The notes under the pieces: model-generated | The model's input: the letters and a program-made list of their open reading frames with translations, nothing else | Databases searched by the model: none | What the model was told of the DNA's origin: nothing | In this document: in pieces, positions 24,249 to 39,200 of the stretch | Layout: every line of letters begins with the position of its first letter | Position numbering within the stretch: the stretch's first letter is position 1 | Position numbers and translations under genes: made by a program | Assembly (NCBI GenBank): GCA_029204225.1 | Contig: CM055092.1 | Span: 59,518,077-59,582,076, forward strand | DNA: 64,000 nucleotides | Origin: Diphasiastrum complanatum | Taxonomy: Eukaryota > Streptophyta > Lycopodiopsida > Lycopodiales > Lycopodiaceae | Reading direction: 5' to 3'

Positions 24249-27200
24249 CACTGATGGGCCTCCTGTTGTCTCCTCTGTTGACTTGTCTCCTGCCCCCCTC
24301 GTTGTCCCCCTTGCTGGCTCCGCTCCTGATCTGCCTCGTAATGATTCTGCCCCCCTCGCTGACCACATGCTGGCTCCGCTCCAAATCCCCCCCCCCCCCT
24401 CGCTGATGTATCCCCTTTTGTCCCCTCCATCCCTCCTGCCCCCTTCGCTGTCCCCCCTATTGAGCATCCCTCCTCCTCTTCTTCTTCCCCATTCTCCTCT
24501 TCATCCTCATCCCATACACCTTCTTCTTCACGCTCTTCTTCTTCCTCATGCTCTTCTTCTTTCCCATCTGCTTTATCTTTTTCTATTCCTATCTCCCCTT
24601 CCTCTTCTTCATTTGTTGTTTTTTCTTCTTCCTTGCCTATCAATCCAATAACTCCTCTTATCTCCTACTCTCAAGAACCACACAGTCCCACAAAGGCAAT
24701 GGAGTCCTATTTTGCCTTTAGCCTGAGTGTGCTATTACAAGATATTCAGGGTTTGAAGACCGAATTACACATGGTTAAAACTGAGATGTCTGCTCTCAAA
24801 GAAGCCAAGCTGCATCAAGAAATGGATCTTCTGAGAAAAGAATTCGAATCTCAGCCTCTTCTTGCTACACCTGAACCATCACACAAACTTAAAGAATTGG
24901 AGGACAAAATTGAGAAGCAGAATGAGGAAGCCTTTTCGTGGGCAGCAATTATCAAAAAAGGTAACACACCAAGTGCCCCTATTTCTTCGGTTATTTCAGC
25001 TACTCTTTCAGAAGAGAGATCCAAGGAGCAAAAGCATACAACATTCGAGTAAGGGGCATCGCAAACACTCAAATGCTCTTGAAGAAGCAAAAAGTTTCCT
25101 TGAAAGTACACTTGGGCATCACAATAGAGATTTAGATTCAGCATGGAGAACAACCAGAGATAATGCTACCCTCATCATCAACACCTGCCATCCCCACAGT
25201 GGTGGCCATAGTGTTGTGATTACCTTATGGGATCACCATCAACCATCCCACTCATCCATGATTTTCATGTCTCTCCTACCACTTCTTTGATCATTCCTTC
25301 CTTTCCTTTAGTCTTGGTACTATTTCTTTGCCTCGATAGCTCACCTCCACCATTATCTCGTGCACCCAAATTGACCATTCACTCGCACCTACCTATGAGC
25401 ATTCGCTCACCCCACTGCTCCACATTTTCCCACATCATAAACCGCTTGAAGTGCAAGCTTCCTTCCTTACCACAGCACTCCATACGGCTGCCACTACTTC
25501 CTTCCCTTCTAGACCCCATCATAACAAAAAAAACAACAAACCTAGACCGGTGCGCCCACCTCGGTATGACAATGAGTGTCGTTCCCATCATCACCTTGTC
25601 ACACATGCTCGCATGCACACCCCTCATCTCTTGCAACTCACTCGTCGTCTCGTTACCCGCTTACTTCGGTGTAGAGAGAGTTTACAGAGACAGATTGATT
25701 GTCTTCATGATTTCTGTTCCAGAAGGGGCCTCGAGGTGAACATTGTGAAGACCAAGGTGATGGTCTTCAACACTTCCAGGAGCTTTATGTTGAGATAGGA
25801 GCTCCTTTTGACAATCGGCCCTTAGAGATTGTTCCATCCTACACTTACTTGGGCACACTTTTTACTGGTCCTATATTTAGTATGAGACAAGCAGCTGCTA
25901 GTAGGCTTGGGGAAGGCCATGCTTCCCTTGCCCAGATGGAGAGATTTTGTCTATTCGAGATGCCTCGAGTAAGTGTCGGCTTTTTGACACCATTGTTTCT
26001 CCTACAGCCCTATATGCATCAGCTGCATGGTGCACGAGCCTTACTTCATCTGACTGGACCAGTACCTCAGGATTACAGATCACTATGCTTTCACGCATGA
26101 TTCGGGCTAAGCCTTCAGTACCACATCAGATCATCCTTGCTGAGTTTGCGGTCCCGCCTATGTACCTTGATGCCTTACTCCAGCTCATCACATACATTCA
26201 GCGCGTCAGTGAGTTCCAGTCTTCTGAGCAGAGATATACTCAGGCTGCTCTCATTTCATCTCATCGTCAGTGTGGCTTGGTTCTCTCAGGCCTCCAGACT
26301 TCTTAGCACACCCGGTATCTCTATCACTGCACTTTCTTCAGGTACCCATGACTACATCCGACGATTCATTTATAGAGCTTACCTTGATCGAGCCTGGCAT
26401 GGTCAGTTGGGTGTCAAACCCGACTTTTATCTGCTTCTTTTTTTAAAGACAGATGTATCAGGATCCCCACTTCTACCACTGTACCTACGATTTGGATTAT
26501 CACATGGTCTCAGATTCATATTGGGTCAGCTCCGTGTCTCTTCACACCAGCTTGAGATTGAGATTGGTCGGTGTCAGGGTACCCCACGAGAGGACAGGAT
26601 CTGCCAACTATGTTCCCTAGGTGCTGTAGAGACTGAGGAGCATTTTATTTTCATTTGCCTAGCTTATTATGAGATTCGTGGGGGGGATACTATTGCTTGT
26701 TCAGGGATACACCAGTTACTTTGCGCTCACTTGTTACCTATGGGGATCCAGTTGCACTTATGATCCGAGAGATGTTTCTATTACAACGGGATCTCCAGCC
26801 CCGGCGTCAGATTGCTCCTGGCACACAGCTTCAGATTACCTCCTTTTTCTCCAGACGACATTCACGACCAGTCCCAAACTCAGATGATGATGACAAGGAT
26901 GAGGACACGACTTTCCACAAAGATCAGAGGCAGCGCACCTCCCAGCATTACCCAGCAGCCAGACCTCTTCGTCCTACAATGAGGAGACGTCCTTCCTACA
27001 TTCGACATCGGCAGCAGATCTCAGTTTCACTCCCAAGTGCAGCTTGTATTACATCTTTTTTCAGTAGTAGCAGTAGCAGTAGTAGCAATATCACCTCCAG
27101 GACATGATCTGCGGCTTGCGTCCATTATACATAGCCATTTCTTGCTTTATACCTTTTGGTTTAGTTAAGACTGGTAATTGTGTTTAGATTTATTATGTAT

Positions 27201-30200
27201 GCTTTTCTTTCAGTTTTTGAGACGTTTTTCATATGCTCCCAGATGATCCACATACTTGATATGTACTTATTGGTCTTATATGCCTTTTGGAAAAGACATT
27301 AATAAAGCTTTCTTCTTTCTACTCCATCATTTCCCACATGATAGCTCAGTCACAGCCCCACTTCCTTACCACTTCACTTCACACTGTTGCCTCAGTATCC
27401 TTTCCATCTAAAAACCACCGAGACACATCCACACCATCCCGTCCTACTCGGCCTCCGTGGTTTGATGATGAGTGTCATTCCTTACATCCCCGCGTTGCGC
27501 ACGCACGCATACATGAGCCACTCATTCTACCTATTGTTTGTCAATATCTCCATCGTACACTCTGGCGTAAAAAGCACACCTATAAAGAATGAGAAGGGTT
27601 GTAATTATTGAAATGGCTAAGTCACCAGCTTGTGGTGACCTTTGTAAGTGAATTGCAAATAAACTGCAATTAGTTGGCATTGGACCTCAAAGAGTCGTGC
27701 TTAGCTTTGGCTTGGGGTACTGGGCCATTTATTAGGAGTGGCTAGATCGACCTCCTATAGTAGAAGTTGACTAGTCAGTGTCATATGCTCATTATGACAC
27801 TTGGTCCAGTGAATGAGTGACACGTGTCAAGGTTGCCCGGTCAAACATGACACGTTGCATGCTCGCTGGGACACTTGGTCTTATGTATGAGTGACACATG
27901 TCAACCTACTCACTTGCCTGTGTGTCAGTGTACTATCAAGTGGCAAGTGTCGACTGTGCATGGAATTGGCCATGTGTCGACATTAGGAGAGGTCAAGGTT
28001 AAGGGGTGCTTAAGCATTGTGCATAAGTGAGCCTAGAGAGAGGCATTTCTCATCATAATCTATGCAGCAAAGGTTGGTGGGAGGACACATGATATGCTAA
28101 GTTTTGAGTGAAGTCAGATTAGGAGTTTGACATTTGGAATCAATTTTCAAAGCAAAGGTTGTGTTCAAAATAGGGCTGCAAATTTTTCAGAAATACCCTA
28201 GATGGACCATCGCTGATCAGGAGCATCAAAAGCACGTCAAATTTTGCGAAAATTGGAGCCAACAGAGGAGGACAGTCCAGCACTGAAGGACAGCAAGAAA
28301 GTGGGCAATTTTTGAGCCGGATAACAAATCAAACGAAGTGTAAAAATTCTGATTTTGAGGCTGCAGGTCCAGCACTGACATAGGAGGGACTAGAACCCGT
28401 GATTTCGACCCCAAATCTTCGCTGATATCGCTCAAATAAGTTGTGGTTGGCTGTGTACTATTGTCGCTTAGTGTGGAAGGGCCTTATCTTTGCTGATTTG
28501 GACAGCTAGGAAGCGTCTACGGTACGCTGTACCAGCCAGGACATACCTGGTGTGTTGGATTGGAGACAGAATCAACTACATATCCGACAAGGAAAGTGCT
28601 CTAATACCAAGTTATGAACTGAATCACAGATTTTAGCATCACTGATGAGGCAGCAAAAACTAATCCCTACAAGAATAGCATAGATGCATCACACTGATCA
28701 TGAACATAGCCTTACAACCCATGGATAGCTGAAACCTAATTAGGAAAGTAACCAGTATCATAAGCTTCCTAATGAGAAAATGACAGCCCCATATACACTA
28801 TATAGAAGCCCTTAATGGAACCTTCTAGAGATTAAGGCAACTTAGGGTACTTGGGTCCCATAACATGCCCTTAATGGTAATGGCTCAATACCTAAGGGTA
28901 TATTAGTTAGGGGCTAGTCCCAGTATATAAACGTAAGGGCTTGTAAACTGTAATAAAAAGTGTGTCCAGAAATAATGGTCAAAAGAAAAGTATGAAAAAT
29001 TTGTCCATAACACAGCTCATGTACACTGTTTCCAAAAGTTGAGGTTTTTTTTTTCAAGCTTTTTGATAACATTCCTGCACCAGCCCTGTTCAATTTCCAC
29101 CTGAAAATAGTTGGCACACAAAGGGTAGAGATGCAGTTATTCTAGCTTAGACACAAATCTTCTGCATTATAGGTCCGAGCATTTTTATGTTCTGTGCATT
29201 GCAAGGATTCAGAGTCAAAAGATCCATGACCATATCATACAAGTTTTTTTTTTTAAGCTCCTTGGATGTTGCACCATCAGAAACTATGCTTTAAATATTC
29301 CAGCCAAAAAGACCCATTTCCAAAAAACTGCAATTTTCCCAACTGCTTATAACAAAGTTCCCAAAAGCAGTGTTGTGGAACCTTTCAGCAGCAAAAGAGA
29401 ATACCACTTTCTCAATCTATGAGTAAATTATGATCTAGATGGATAGCAATTATTAGCCAAACAAGGTGACGCAAAAATACAAACCTTCAGTTACATGGAA
29501 AAATTACATGTATCGTTGAAATCTCTGTAGTTAGGTCATAATTACCTCCATCATTACGAGTGTAGGCTCAATAACATGCTCGGCTGTTGAAGCACTACTT
29601 GCAGGTATTGTTACCGTTTCCTCAGCCACTTCATTATCAGCTATGTTATGCTCGAAGTGATCTGAAGTTCCATCAGTGTTTGCGAGTCCATCACCCCCAA
29701 GGAGATTGTTGACCCTTCTCCTCTTGGTTTCGCTTTCAATAATAGGTGCATCACTTGCCTGAACAGATTCACCACTAGAGCCTGTTGCTTCCCCTTCGCA
29801 GCTCTTTTCTACACCATTCACCACTGAGACTGTACTTCCCTCTTTTGTGCTTATGTTGTCATAAGTGGAAAGCAACTGCTGCTGCTCACCATTACTGCTT
29901 CCAAATAGGCTCAAGGAAAAAGCTGATGTAGTTGAGATAGCAGGCTTAACATTCCATAGGCCAGTAGAATCATCACGTACATAAAGCTGAGGGGGAGCGT
30001 ACCATTCATGTCTATCAACTGTCACAAGGACGGACTAGCACACAAAAGAAAGCCAATCCATTTTCATCAGTGAGACAAGTAATACACTTCCTGCTCAAAA
30101 CCTTGGCCACAACCAAATGACACAAAAAAGTATCAAAAGCTTGGACTTCGTTTAATAACCCCTGATCACAGATGATATTACACATTGCATAAATCAAAAT

Positions 30201-33200
30201 CTACTGCAGAAGGTGATGCTATGAGCATGAAGAGACTTGTCAAAATTTCTATGTATTAGCACAAATCAGGGCTACTCCAACGCAAATGATGTTACAAAAA
30301 TAACAGCTATGACTGCCTGGAAGATGCAAGCATGTTCGGGAAATCTTCTATGTATCTTGTACGGCAGACAACGAGCATAACTATTTACAAAGAATCTATG
30401 AAAGAGTGTGTTAAGATCAATAAAGGATAAGGTTAGAATCAATGGCTATAGGGAAACATTAGCCAAGATTACTTGTTGGCTTGTGCATGGATTGACATGT
30501 GCATTGCAATGATTGTAACATGTATCGGTAAAAGAAGCTTATGGCTAGGAGTTAATTACAGGTGGTGCTACAACCATTTAGATAGAACTTTCTTAGAAAC
30601 ACCTAGAGAAGATTGTATGGAAAATGCAGAAGATCCCCTTTTTCTCCTATCAGTGTCCTCCTTAGTTGGCAACTGTAGTCACTTAGTTTGCAACCTGATA
30701 CTACTATAATCTACATCTTCCAGCTCATTCCTGAAGGTATGATTAAGGTTTGTGGAATCAATAAGCGTACACATGCAATTACCTATAGTTGCAGGTTGAG
30801 ATCTAAATCCAGAGTCTCATAATCTAATGTTTGGAAGAAAGTTTTATGTCAGCTTTCTTGCAACTTGTGTAGCTTGGTTGGCAAGAAATTTCCAATTCAC
30901 AATTGTACTGTGTTGGAGTGAGCTGGATGCCAAGCTAGGTTGCAAGTAGTCTTGCTTTTGGTAGATGCTAATTAATCATTAGAGAGCGTATACACAGTCT
31001 ATCTGATTCACTGGCATTGCATGAATGTGTCTACACTTTTGTTTTTTCATGATGTAGGTTGCAGGTGATGCATGCAATCATGTGTATGCATGGGTGTGCA
31101 TTTGTCAGTTTCGGACATGCGCATGACTTTGACGGTTTGATTACAGGTTGCATGCATCTATAGTATTTAACATCATGATTTATTTGTTGTGATTTTGCAA
31201 ACCTATTTTGACATCTATAATTGAGTATGCATCAAAAACGATATCAATAAATAGATCCCTAGGTCAAGTGCTTAATACTATAAAACATTTCATTGATCTC
31301 ACATCCCAAAGTTTTCCATGCTTCCATGAGCATAAAATATAAATTTCTTAGCTAGACATACTGGTTATTGGAATGCTAATGGTACCTTGCTTCTATGACG
31401 GTCAACATAGGTGAGGAACTCCAAAGGAACACGTGCTCCTCTAGAAAGCTTGGAATAAACTGCAATAAAATCATCTAGCACAGAGGTTTCCTCTCCAGCA
31501 AGTTTTTTTATTATGGCATGCTTGGGAACTCCAGCCCTTGATAACATGTACCTACATCCACCAAAAAATGTATCAATTGTTTATGCCTTGCCTATGATGT
31601 TTAAAAACACAGAAGAATATGGTGACAACAAAATCATGATGACTAGAGATTCATGCAGCTAGTGAATCTCTCTTTTGTTACAGAGGGGTTGATTTTGTTA
31701 AAAAAGAAACCAGAAAACCATGAGCTCTGTTTTTGGACCATGGTACAACAAAAATGACCTAAAAGATATAATCGGCACTCAAATACAAAGCATTATGTTT
31801 TGATTATTTAATGCCAACCTTTTCATCCATAAAATATTCTATTGACCGTGTTGTAGGCTAAGTAGTTCTTAAACTTGACAATGGAGATTGAAAGAAAAAT
31901 CTACAACCTAGGTCTCTACACAGGATAATAAAAATTGGATTACTTACCCCGGATCAGCAACATACACAAGGCCACATGTGAAACGGAAATTTCGAGCCTG
32001 CGGCATAGAGGTACAAAGTAAATGGTCCATAGACAAGTTCATCTTTGTAGTTGTAGTCTATAGATCAAAATATTTTCCATTATCAAGGGATATTTAAAGC
32101 TACATAACTACTTAAATTTCATTGAAACAAGCAGCTTTCCATAGATTCATAGTACATATCATACCCATCTACCCATTGCTCCAAGAAAACTTTGCATGTA
32201 CCACACAATTCAGCAAATTAAAATTTCAACTCTTGAATTAAAAATTACAGGTTAAACCTTTGTCTGAAACTACAATTGTTGCTAAATAGAATTTCACGAC
32301 TAAGGAGACAATGATATACATCATCAAAATCTTAGAACAAAAAAAGACGTTGGTGTCCCACACCACTAACGCATTTCCTCAATCAACCTGGCTCCCCTTT
32401 GAGAAAATCTACCAATAGAAAAATTCAAGATAATGAAATATTGTGGCCAGCAGTGTTTCACCCACCATCCTAGTATTGTGACTCCAAATTTAGAGAAACT
32501 ATGCCCCATACATCAGTGGTAATCGCTCCAGAACGATCTAGGCCTAAGGGGTGTTTTCGAAGCAACTTGGATTAGCACAAGAATGAATGCTAAAGCTTGA
32601 AGGAACTATATGGTGCCTAAGGATATCCATCAATGGAAATCATGACATTTAATTAAAGATACCATAACATAAGAAAACATGATAAGAGAGATTCCACTAA
32701 CCTACCACTGGCATGTGAATAGTGATTCTATTTGAAACACCAACAAAGGCCAAGAACATGATTTAAAGCATCAAATTCCTTAATAGAGGGAGGAACTCCT
32801 CATCAATCAAGCAGAAATATCATGATGCAACTTGGCTGAAGATGGTGAAATAGTCATCATAGAAAAGTGCCACACCTGGCTGCCTAGCAAGTCATATATG
32901 TTGCTTGACACTGGACTATAGGCTTGTAGAAAAGTTAGATCTAGTTCTTCATTAGAATAAAAGAGTCACCTAGTCACTCTTCATCTTTGCTGCACACCTC
33001 ATGAAATCGAAACTTTAATTCTTCAAATTTCATACACAAACACATCAATCAAACATACTTCATACGCGCATGTCCAAGAACAGTGGATTGAGTACTTGGT
33101 TCCAAAGAAAAAGTCTAATGCTGGAAGACAAGAGGTGACTTAATCACATGCTTGGAAACTTAGAATGAAATCTCTCTGAATTGAGAAGGAAAGACTGACA

Positions 33201-36200
33201 CTTTCCAAGTCGGCTATCGATCGTCATGTCTCAAGCTAAAGATAATTCTCAAGTAAGAGATTGGATATAGTTGTGAATCAGGGGGGATTCTAAAGTAATG
33301 CGTCCCGGCAAGCATTGCAAGTTGCCCACTTGCTACAAGGGACCATACATAATCCTCAAAAAAAAATTGGATCTTTGGTATACCAAATGGAACTCCCGGA
33401 AGGAAGTCAAGTGCATCCGGTCTTTCATGCGAGTCTTCTCAAGAAAAGCTTGCATGAGGAGGAGCACTTAAGTTCTGAAGATTGATTGCACCTATCGGAA
33501 GAATCGGGTAGGGCTATTTTCGAATCCGAAAGGATATTGGATTCTAGAACTAAGCAAATACATAATTGTATAGGTACTAAGTATTCGGTTCGATGGAAGG
33601 GTCATACGGATGATATGATCATTCTTGGGAACAAGGGAGAGCCTTAGAAAAAACTTACCTAGCTTTAAGATTTGAGGACAGAACTTGGATAAGGGGGGAA
33701 CAATGTCATGCCCACAAAGCTCTGACCTTGGATGTATATCTCGTAAGGGGGTCAGATGGACCTCAACGTGTAAGTTAATTATGACTCTGAGGGGTTGGGG
33801 CCCTCATGGCAAAGAGTCATAATTAATTGTCGGAAGCCTGAACCTCTGATGGTGGATTTATATGGAACTAGCAGTGACTCATTGGTAAGTGGCTGATGTG
33901 GCCCGGTTAGGTTGCCGACATGTCCCAGTGAGGTGTCTCAGTTTACTCTTAGTCTAGGGAGGAAGGGTATAAGCATACCCATAGGCCTCCCTTTGGAGAG
34001 AGCTTAGCTACGTGATGGTAGCTACATGCTGCCAGATTGACATCTCCTACCTTGAATTGTTGCTAGTGTTCCATGGCTTGGGGGCTAGATCCGTTTGATC
34101 TAGGTTTGGTTGGGTTGGTTTGATCCACCATCCGTTCCTTTTTTGTTCCCCTGGTATCATCAGTTTGATCCTTGGAAGAGGATTTTATAATCTCCCTCTG
34201 ATCTCATGGTATACAGAAAATCTGAAGATGAAGTGATCCTTAGTCTCAATCTCCTCCATAGTACAAAACTAGCAAAGTCTCTCTGCTTAAGGTATACCCT
34301 AAAAACGGCCTGTCTCTACCACAAGCTGTTGTGAAGAGACCTTGAGCTGGCCCAAAAGGATTCTATGACCATGCGAAAGACTAGAGTCCAAATAGCGAGG
34401 TAGAGTCGACAAACAAATTGTATCCAACTGCAAGAAATAAGTCCGACAAAAGTCAAGGTTGACCTCCAACTCACCATGCCAAGTACGCTAAACATAAGCT
34501 CGATAAAGGAAGTGGCGAATATACTGATGAGAACCAATAGGGAGATGCGAGATGGGAATGCCGAATGTATCAAGTAGGCAAGAACATTGAGAATACCTGG
34601 GAGCTGATAACCGTGAGATTGAAGATGCTTTGAAGATGTAAGTGCTAGCCGAGAGTATCGCATCAAGCTGAAGTGGTGTGACTGCAAACTCCACAAGGAT
34701 GATCTCGTGCAGAACTGAGGGCTTAGCTCGGATCATATACGATAACATGGTGACCTACAGGCAAGAAAAATTTGAAGAAATACCAATACACCAAGTCTCT
34801 GTAGCAGATAAGGTTGTGGGAGTCACAATAGTATCCAGACACTTACTCGAGGCATCCCGAATAAATCTCCTAAAGCATAACCTCTCGAGTTGGACAAGGG
34901 AAGAATATCCCACAGCGGCTGCCCACCTCATACAAAATATACGTCCGAAAAAAAAGAACCCCAAATAGGTGCAAGATGATACAACCTGCAATGGTTGGCC
35001 ATCGAATATAAGCACCTGACGCTGCATAAAAGCCCTGGAAGTGTTGAAGACAATAATCTTGGTCCTAGAAATGTCAACTCTCGAACCCCAGTTGGTGCAG
35101 AAAGTATAGAGACTATCCAACTAACTCTGAAGTCCCTATATGGTCAGTGAAATTAGAGACACATAATCTGCATATAATTAAATAGCAATCAAAATGTCCC
35201 CAAATTTGCAACCGGCACTACCACACTGATCAATTTGCTCGAAAATACCCAAGTCACTTCTGAAACAACCCAAGACCCTCTCATAAAAGGCCATGACAAC
35301 AAGCATTGTGTCTATGGAAAAAACCAAGTTGCAGATCCTCTAAATAAGCAAGGAGCATGGAACAAAATCAAAGGCATTCTGAAAGTACATGAGCCAGCAA
35401 AAGACCCTCTCACATCTATATTTGGCCTCCTCAATGATAGCCTGAGAGTAAGAATATGATCTGTTGTAGAATAATGAGCCCTGAGCCCAGCTTGACCCAT
35501 AGCAAAAAGTCTCCTAGATTCCGGATCAGAACTCACAACTGACTGTAGAATCGTGCCATATAGCTTTGCAATCACATCACCAATCATGATAGTACGGTAG
35601 TTATCAGGCATCATGGGATCACCACTTTTGTGGATGGGATGGATGATGTTAGTGCACCAAGATGGGGGGAAACCAGAAACAAAGGCTCAGTTAAGTAGTG
35701 TAGCCAGGATGGGAGAAAGTGTATCGGCAACATGAATCTATAGCTCGGATTCAAAATTCTTGATGTCACGAGTGAGATGGCATTTTAATCTCTTAATGGC
35801 CACTAGTACCATTTCAAAAGTAAAAAATGAAAACTCAGAGCGACGAGGAGAAATGGAGATGGGATTGTCAATGGGTATGTTATAAAGTAGTGTAGCCAGG
35901 ATGGGAGAAAGTGTATCGGCAACATGAATCTATAGCTCGGATTCAAAATTCTTGATGTCACGAGTGAGATGGCATTTTAATCTCTTAATGGCCACTAGTA
36001 CCATTTCAAAAGTAAAAAATGAAAACTCAGAGCGACGAGGAGAAATGGAGATGGGATTGTCAATGGGTACATGTCAAGAATGTGGTCACAGTGGGAGCGT
36101 ATGAAACGTCTCCAAAATTATAACCGAAATAACAAATTTAACTGCTAAGAACTGAAATGGGAACTGAAATAGATGTGATGATATATGATATATGAAACAT

Positions 36201-39200
36201 GTGGGAGCATATATACTGCTAAATGTCATGAATACGGTATGACACTATCATTCAATCCTGTCTCGCTGGTGCTATAAAAGGATGTAGTACGGGCTGCAGC
36301 ATGAGGGACCGCTGGTGGTCGCTAGCATCGTCTAGGAGGATGAAGTCTCCTGGTGATAGGTCGGGTAGCTCGTGCAGCAACATGAGTATGAGTGGGGCAC
36401 TGTCTCTGATCTCTGTGGGCATGTAAGTTGTCATCCTCCTCATCATCGTCTAGGTCTCATCCTCTTCTCCTGGAGAAGAAAGGGGTGATCTGAGACTGAG
36501 AAACATGACTCCGTTGGGCTGTCTGACACAGTTCCTATCGCAAAATAAACATGTCTCGTATCATGAGTGCAGCGCATCATGATACGAGACATAGGGATCA
36601 TAGGGCGACAGGCGTGTCACGGAATAGACAATGGTATCTCCCTTTGATCTCGTAATATACCGGGCACCTAAAGATAAAGTGCTCCTCCGACTCCACCTCA
36701 TCCAAGGAACATAACTGACAAATCCACTCCTCTCTCGGGGTACCTTGGAATCTCCCAGTCTCGATAGCTAACTGATGTGAGGATACGCGGAGCTGTCCCA
36801 ATGTAAATCTGAGACCGTGTGATAATCCCGAGTCCAAATAGTGTGGCAAAACTGGGAACCCTGCTATGTCGAGCTCAATGAAATGAGTCCAGTAATAGGC
36901 AGGTTCAACCCCAAGCTATCGCCTCCAAGTACGGTCGAGATATGCCCGATATAAGAAACGCCTGATATAGTGATGTGTGCCTGAGGGGAGCTCTGTAATG
37001 GAGATGCCAAATGACTCAACGAGGAAATGGGATTCCTGTGAGAACCACGACAGTCGGTAGCCCTGATCATGAAGGGAGTGTGAGGAGGCAAGTGATGTCT
37101 GCATATATCTCATGTCTGTACTTGGCAGATCCTGAACTCTCTAAATATATGCGATGAGCTAGAAAGCTGCATCTACCTGAATGGGTGGGACGGCAAACTC
37201 TGCAAGGAGAATCTCGTGTGGAACCGAGGGCTTCGCCCGAATCATACGAGCTAGCATGGTGGTCTGTATTCGTGAAATGCTTGCCCAGTGCGATGAGGGA
37301 AGACCGGTACACCATGTCTCAGCTGCATACAAGGCTGTGGGGGTGACAATAGTGTCGAAAAGTCTGCACTTACTGCGAGCATCTCGGATGGATTTCTTGA
37401 AGCAGTTTCTCACAGAATATCATTATGGCTATCAGCACCTTATATGAGAGGGTATTATTAGCACACTTCAGAGATGGTATCAGCTGGTCGTCTTTTATCC
37501 AGAGCACAATTGGGGTCAAGCAGGGATGCCCACTCCCTCCCACTCTTTTTGCATTGTACATTGATGATCTAGAGCGGATCATCAAGGAGAGTGGTGATGG
37601 ATGTCCACTTGCTGATGTTATTATTTCTATCCTATTGTATGCGGACGATGTGGCATTGTTGTCCTCTACAGCCTCTGGATTACAGTGACATCTTGATGCT
37701 CTCTATGGTTTTTGCTTAGTGTGGGGCTTGACGGTGAATATTGATAAGACCAAGGTAATGGTCTTTAACACTAACCAGCAGCATATGAAAGATGACACAT
37801 TTTATTATGATGGACAGCAGCTGGAGATTGTTACCTCATACACCTATCTAGGTGTATTATTCACCGGTCCCTTACTCACTTTTCGCTCTACTGCTCTATC
37901 TCGCCTGCGTAAGGGGCATGCTGCCTTGGTACCTATGGAGAGAGTGTGTACTACTTACCATATTCATTATCCTGCTTCTAGAGACCACCTTTTCTCTACA
38001 TCGGTCTCACCAGTGGCTATGCACTCGGTGGAGGTTTGCTGCCCAAGGATATCTCAGGGTACTTGGAGAGACATCACTTGCCTGCAGATCAACATGTTAG
38101 GGAGGATGATTCGTGTGAAGCCCATCAGTTCCTCATGAGATTCTTTTAGCAGAGTTCGCCTCACTTCCCATGGTGGTAGAGGCTTTGTTTCAAATTGTTA
38201 CCTTTCTACATCGACTGGAGACCATGGATACTCACAGATACGTGATGGCAGCGCTTACCTCTTCTCAGGCTATAGGTGGACAGCAGGCTAGATCTTCTTG
38301 GTACAGTGATGTGGTGGCTTTCTTTCAGTCATGGGGCTTCTCGATGCTGGATCTCCCACAGGGAACTTATAAAGTCCTAAACGCAGGATACTATCCTAAG
38401 CATGCCAATACAAGCAACAAACAAGGGAACGGATGGTGGACAAACCAACCCAACCAAACCTAGATCGAACGGATCTAGCCCCCAAGCTATGGATCAATCA
38501 CACTGAGGAGAGGGGAATCACTCTAGCAGCATGTAGCTACCAATCACACAATCAAGCATACACTAGTGAGAGCCCAATAGGCATATACTTATACCCTCCA
38601 AGCCCCATGCATCACTAGTAGTGCACTGTGACACCTCACTAGACACCTCTGCATGGGCCACGTCATCCAGTTCCCCAATGACTCACTAATAGACCCATAT
38701 AAATCCACCATCATGAGTTTAGGCCTACAACCATTAATTATGACCTTATACACATAAGGGCCCCAATTCCCTTATAGTCACAATTAACTTACGGGTTGTT
38801 GGTCTATTGATCCCTAGCGTAGACACGCTATCCGAGACCAGTCGTGGGCATGACAGAACTCATGCATTTATCAGACAACAGCTGTATCGTAGATATTGTC
38901 ACATAGTATGGGATCGTCCTGATCATGACAGGGTCAAGCTTACCTTTTATGGCGCACATGTCTTACGCAGAGACAGTTGGGACTTCCTATTAGACCTTTA
39001 GATCTATCTCTTCCTCTCTCTTTTGGGCTCCGATACAAGTTGGGACAGCTACAAGTCTCTTCGCATCAACTTGCTATCGAGACAGGCAGATATTCAGACA
39101 TTTCGAGAGAGCATCGGATATGTCAGGTATGCACATTGGGTGTAGTGGAGGATGAGTTCCATTTTATCTTCGCATGCCCTACATACTATGAGATATGTGG

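Noticed and set aside
24058-24651. 197-residue Pro-rich frame and overlapping Gly-rich minus frames as host genes
   Set aside because: It is the C-rich start of LINE ORF1; the minus frames are shadows of the same low-complexity DNA.
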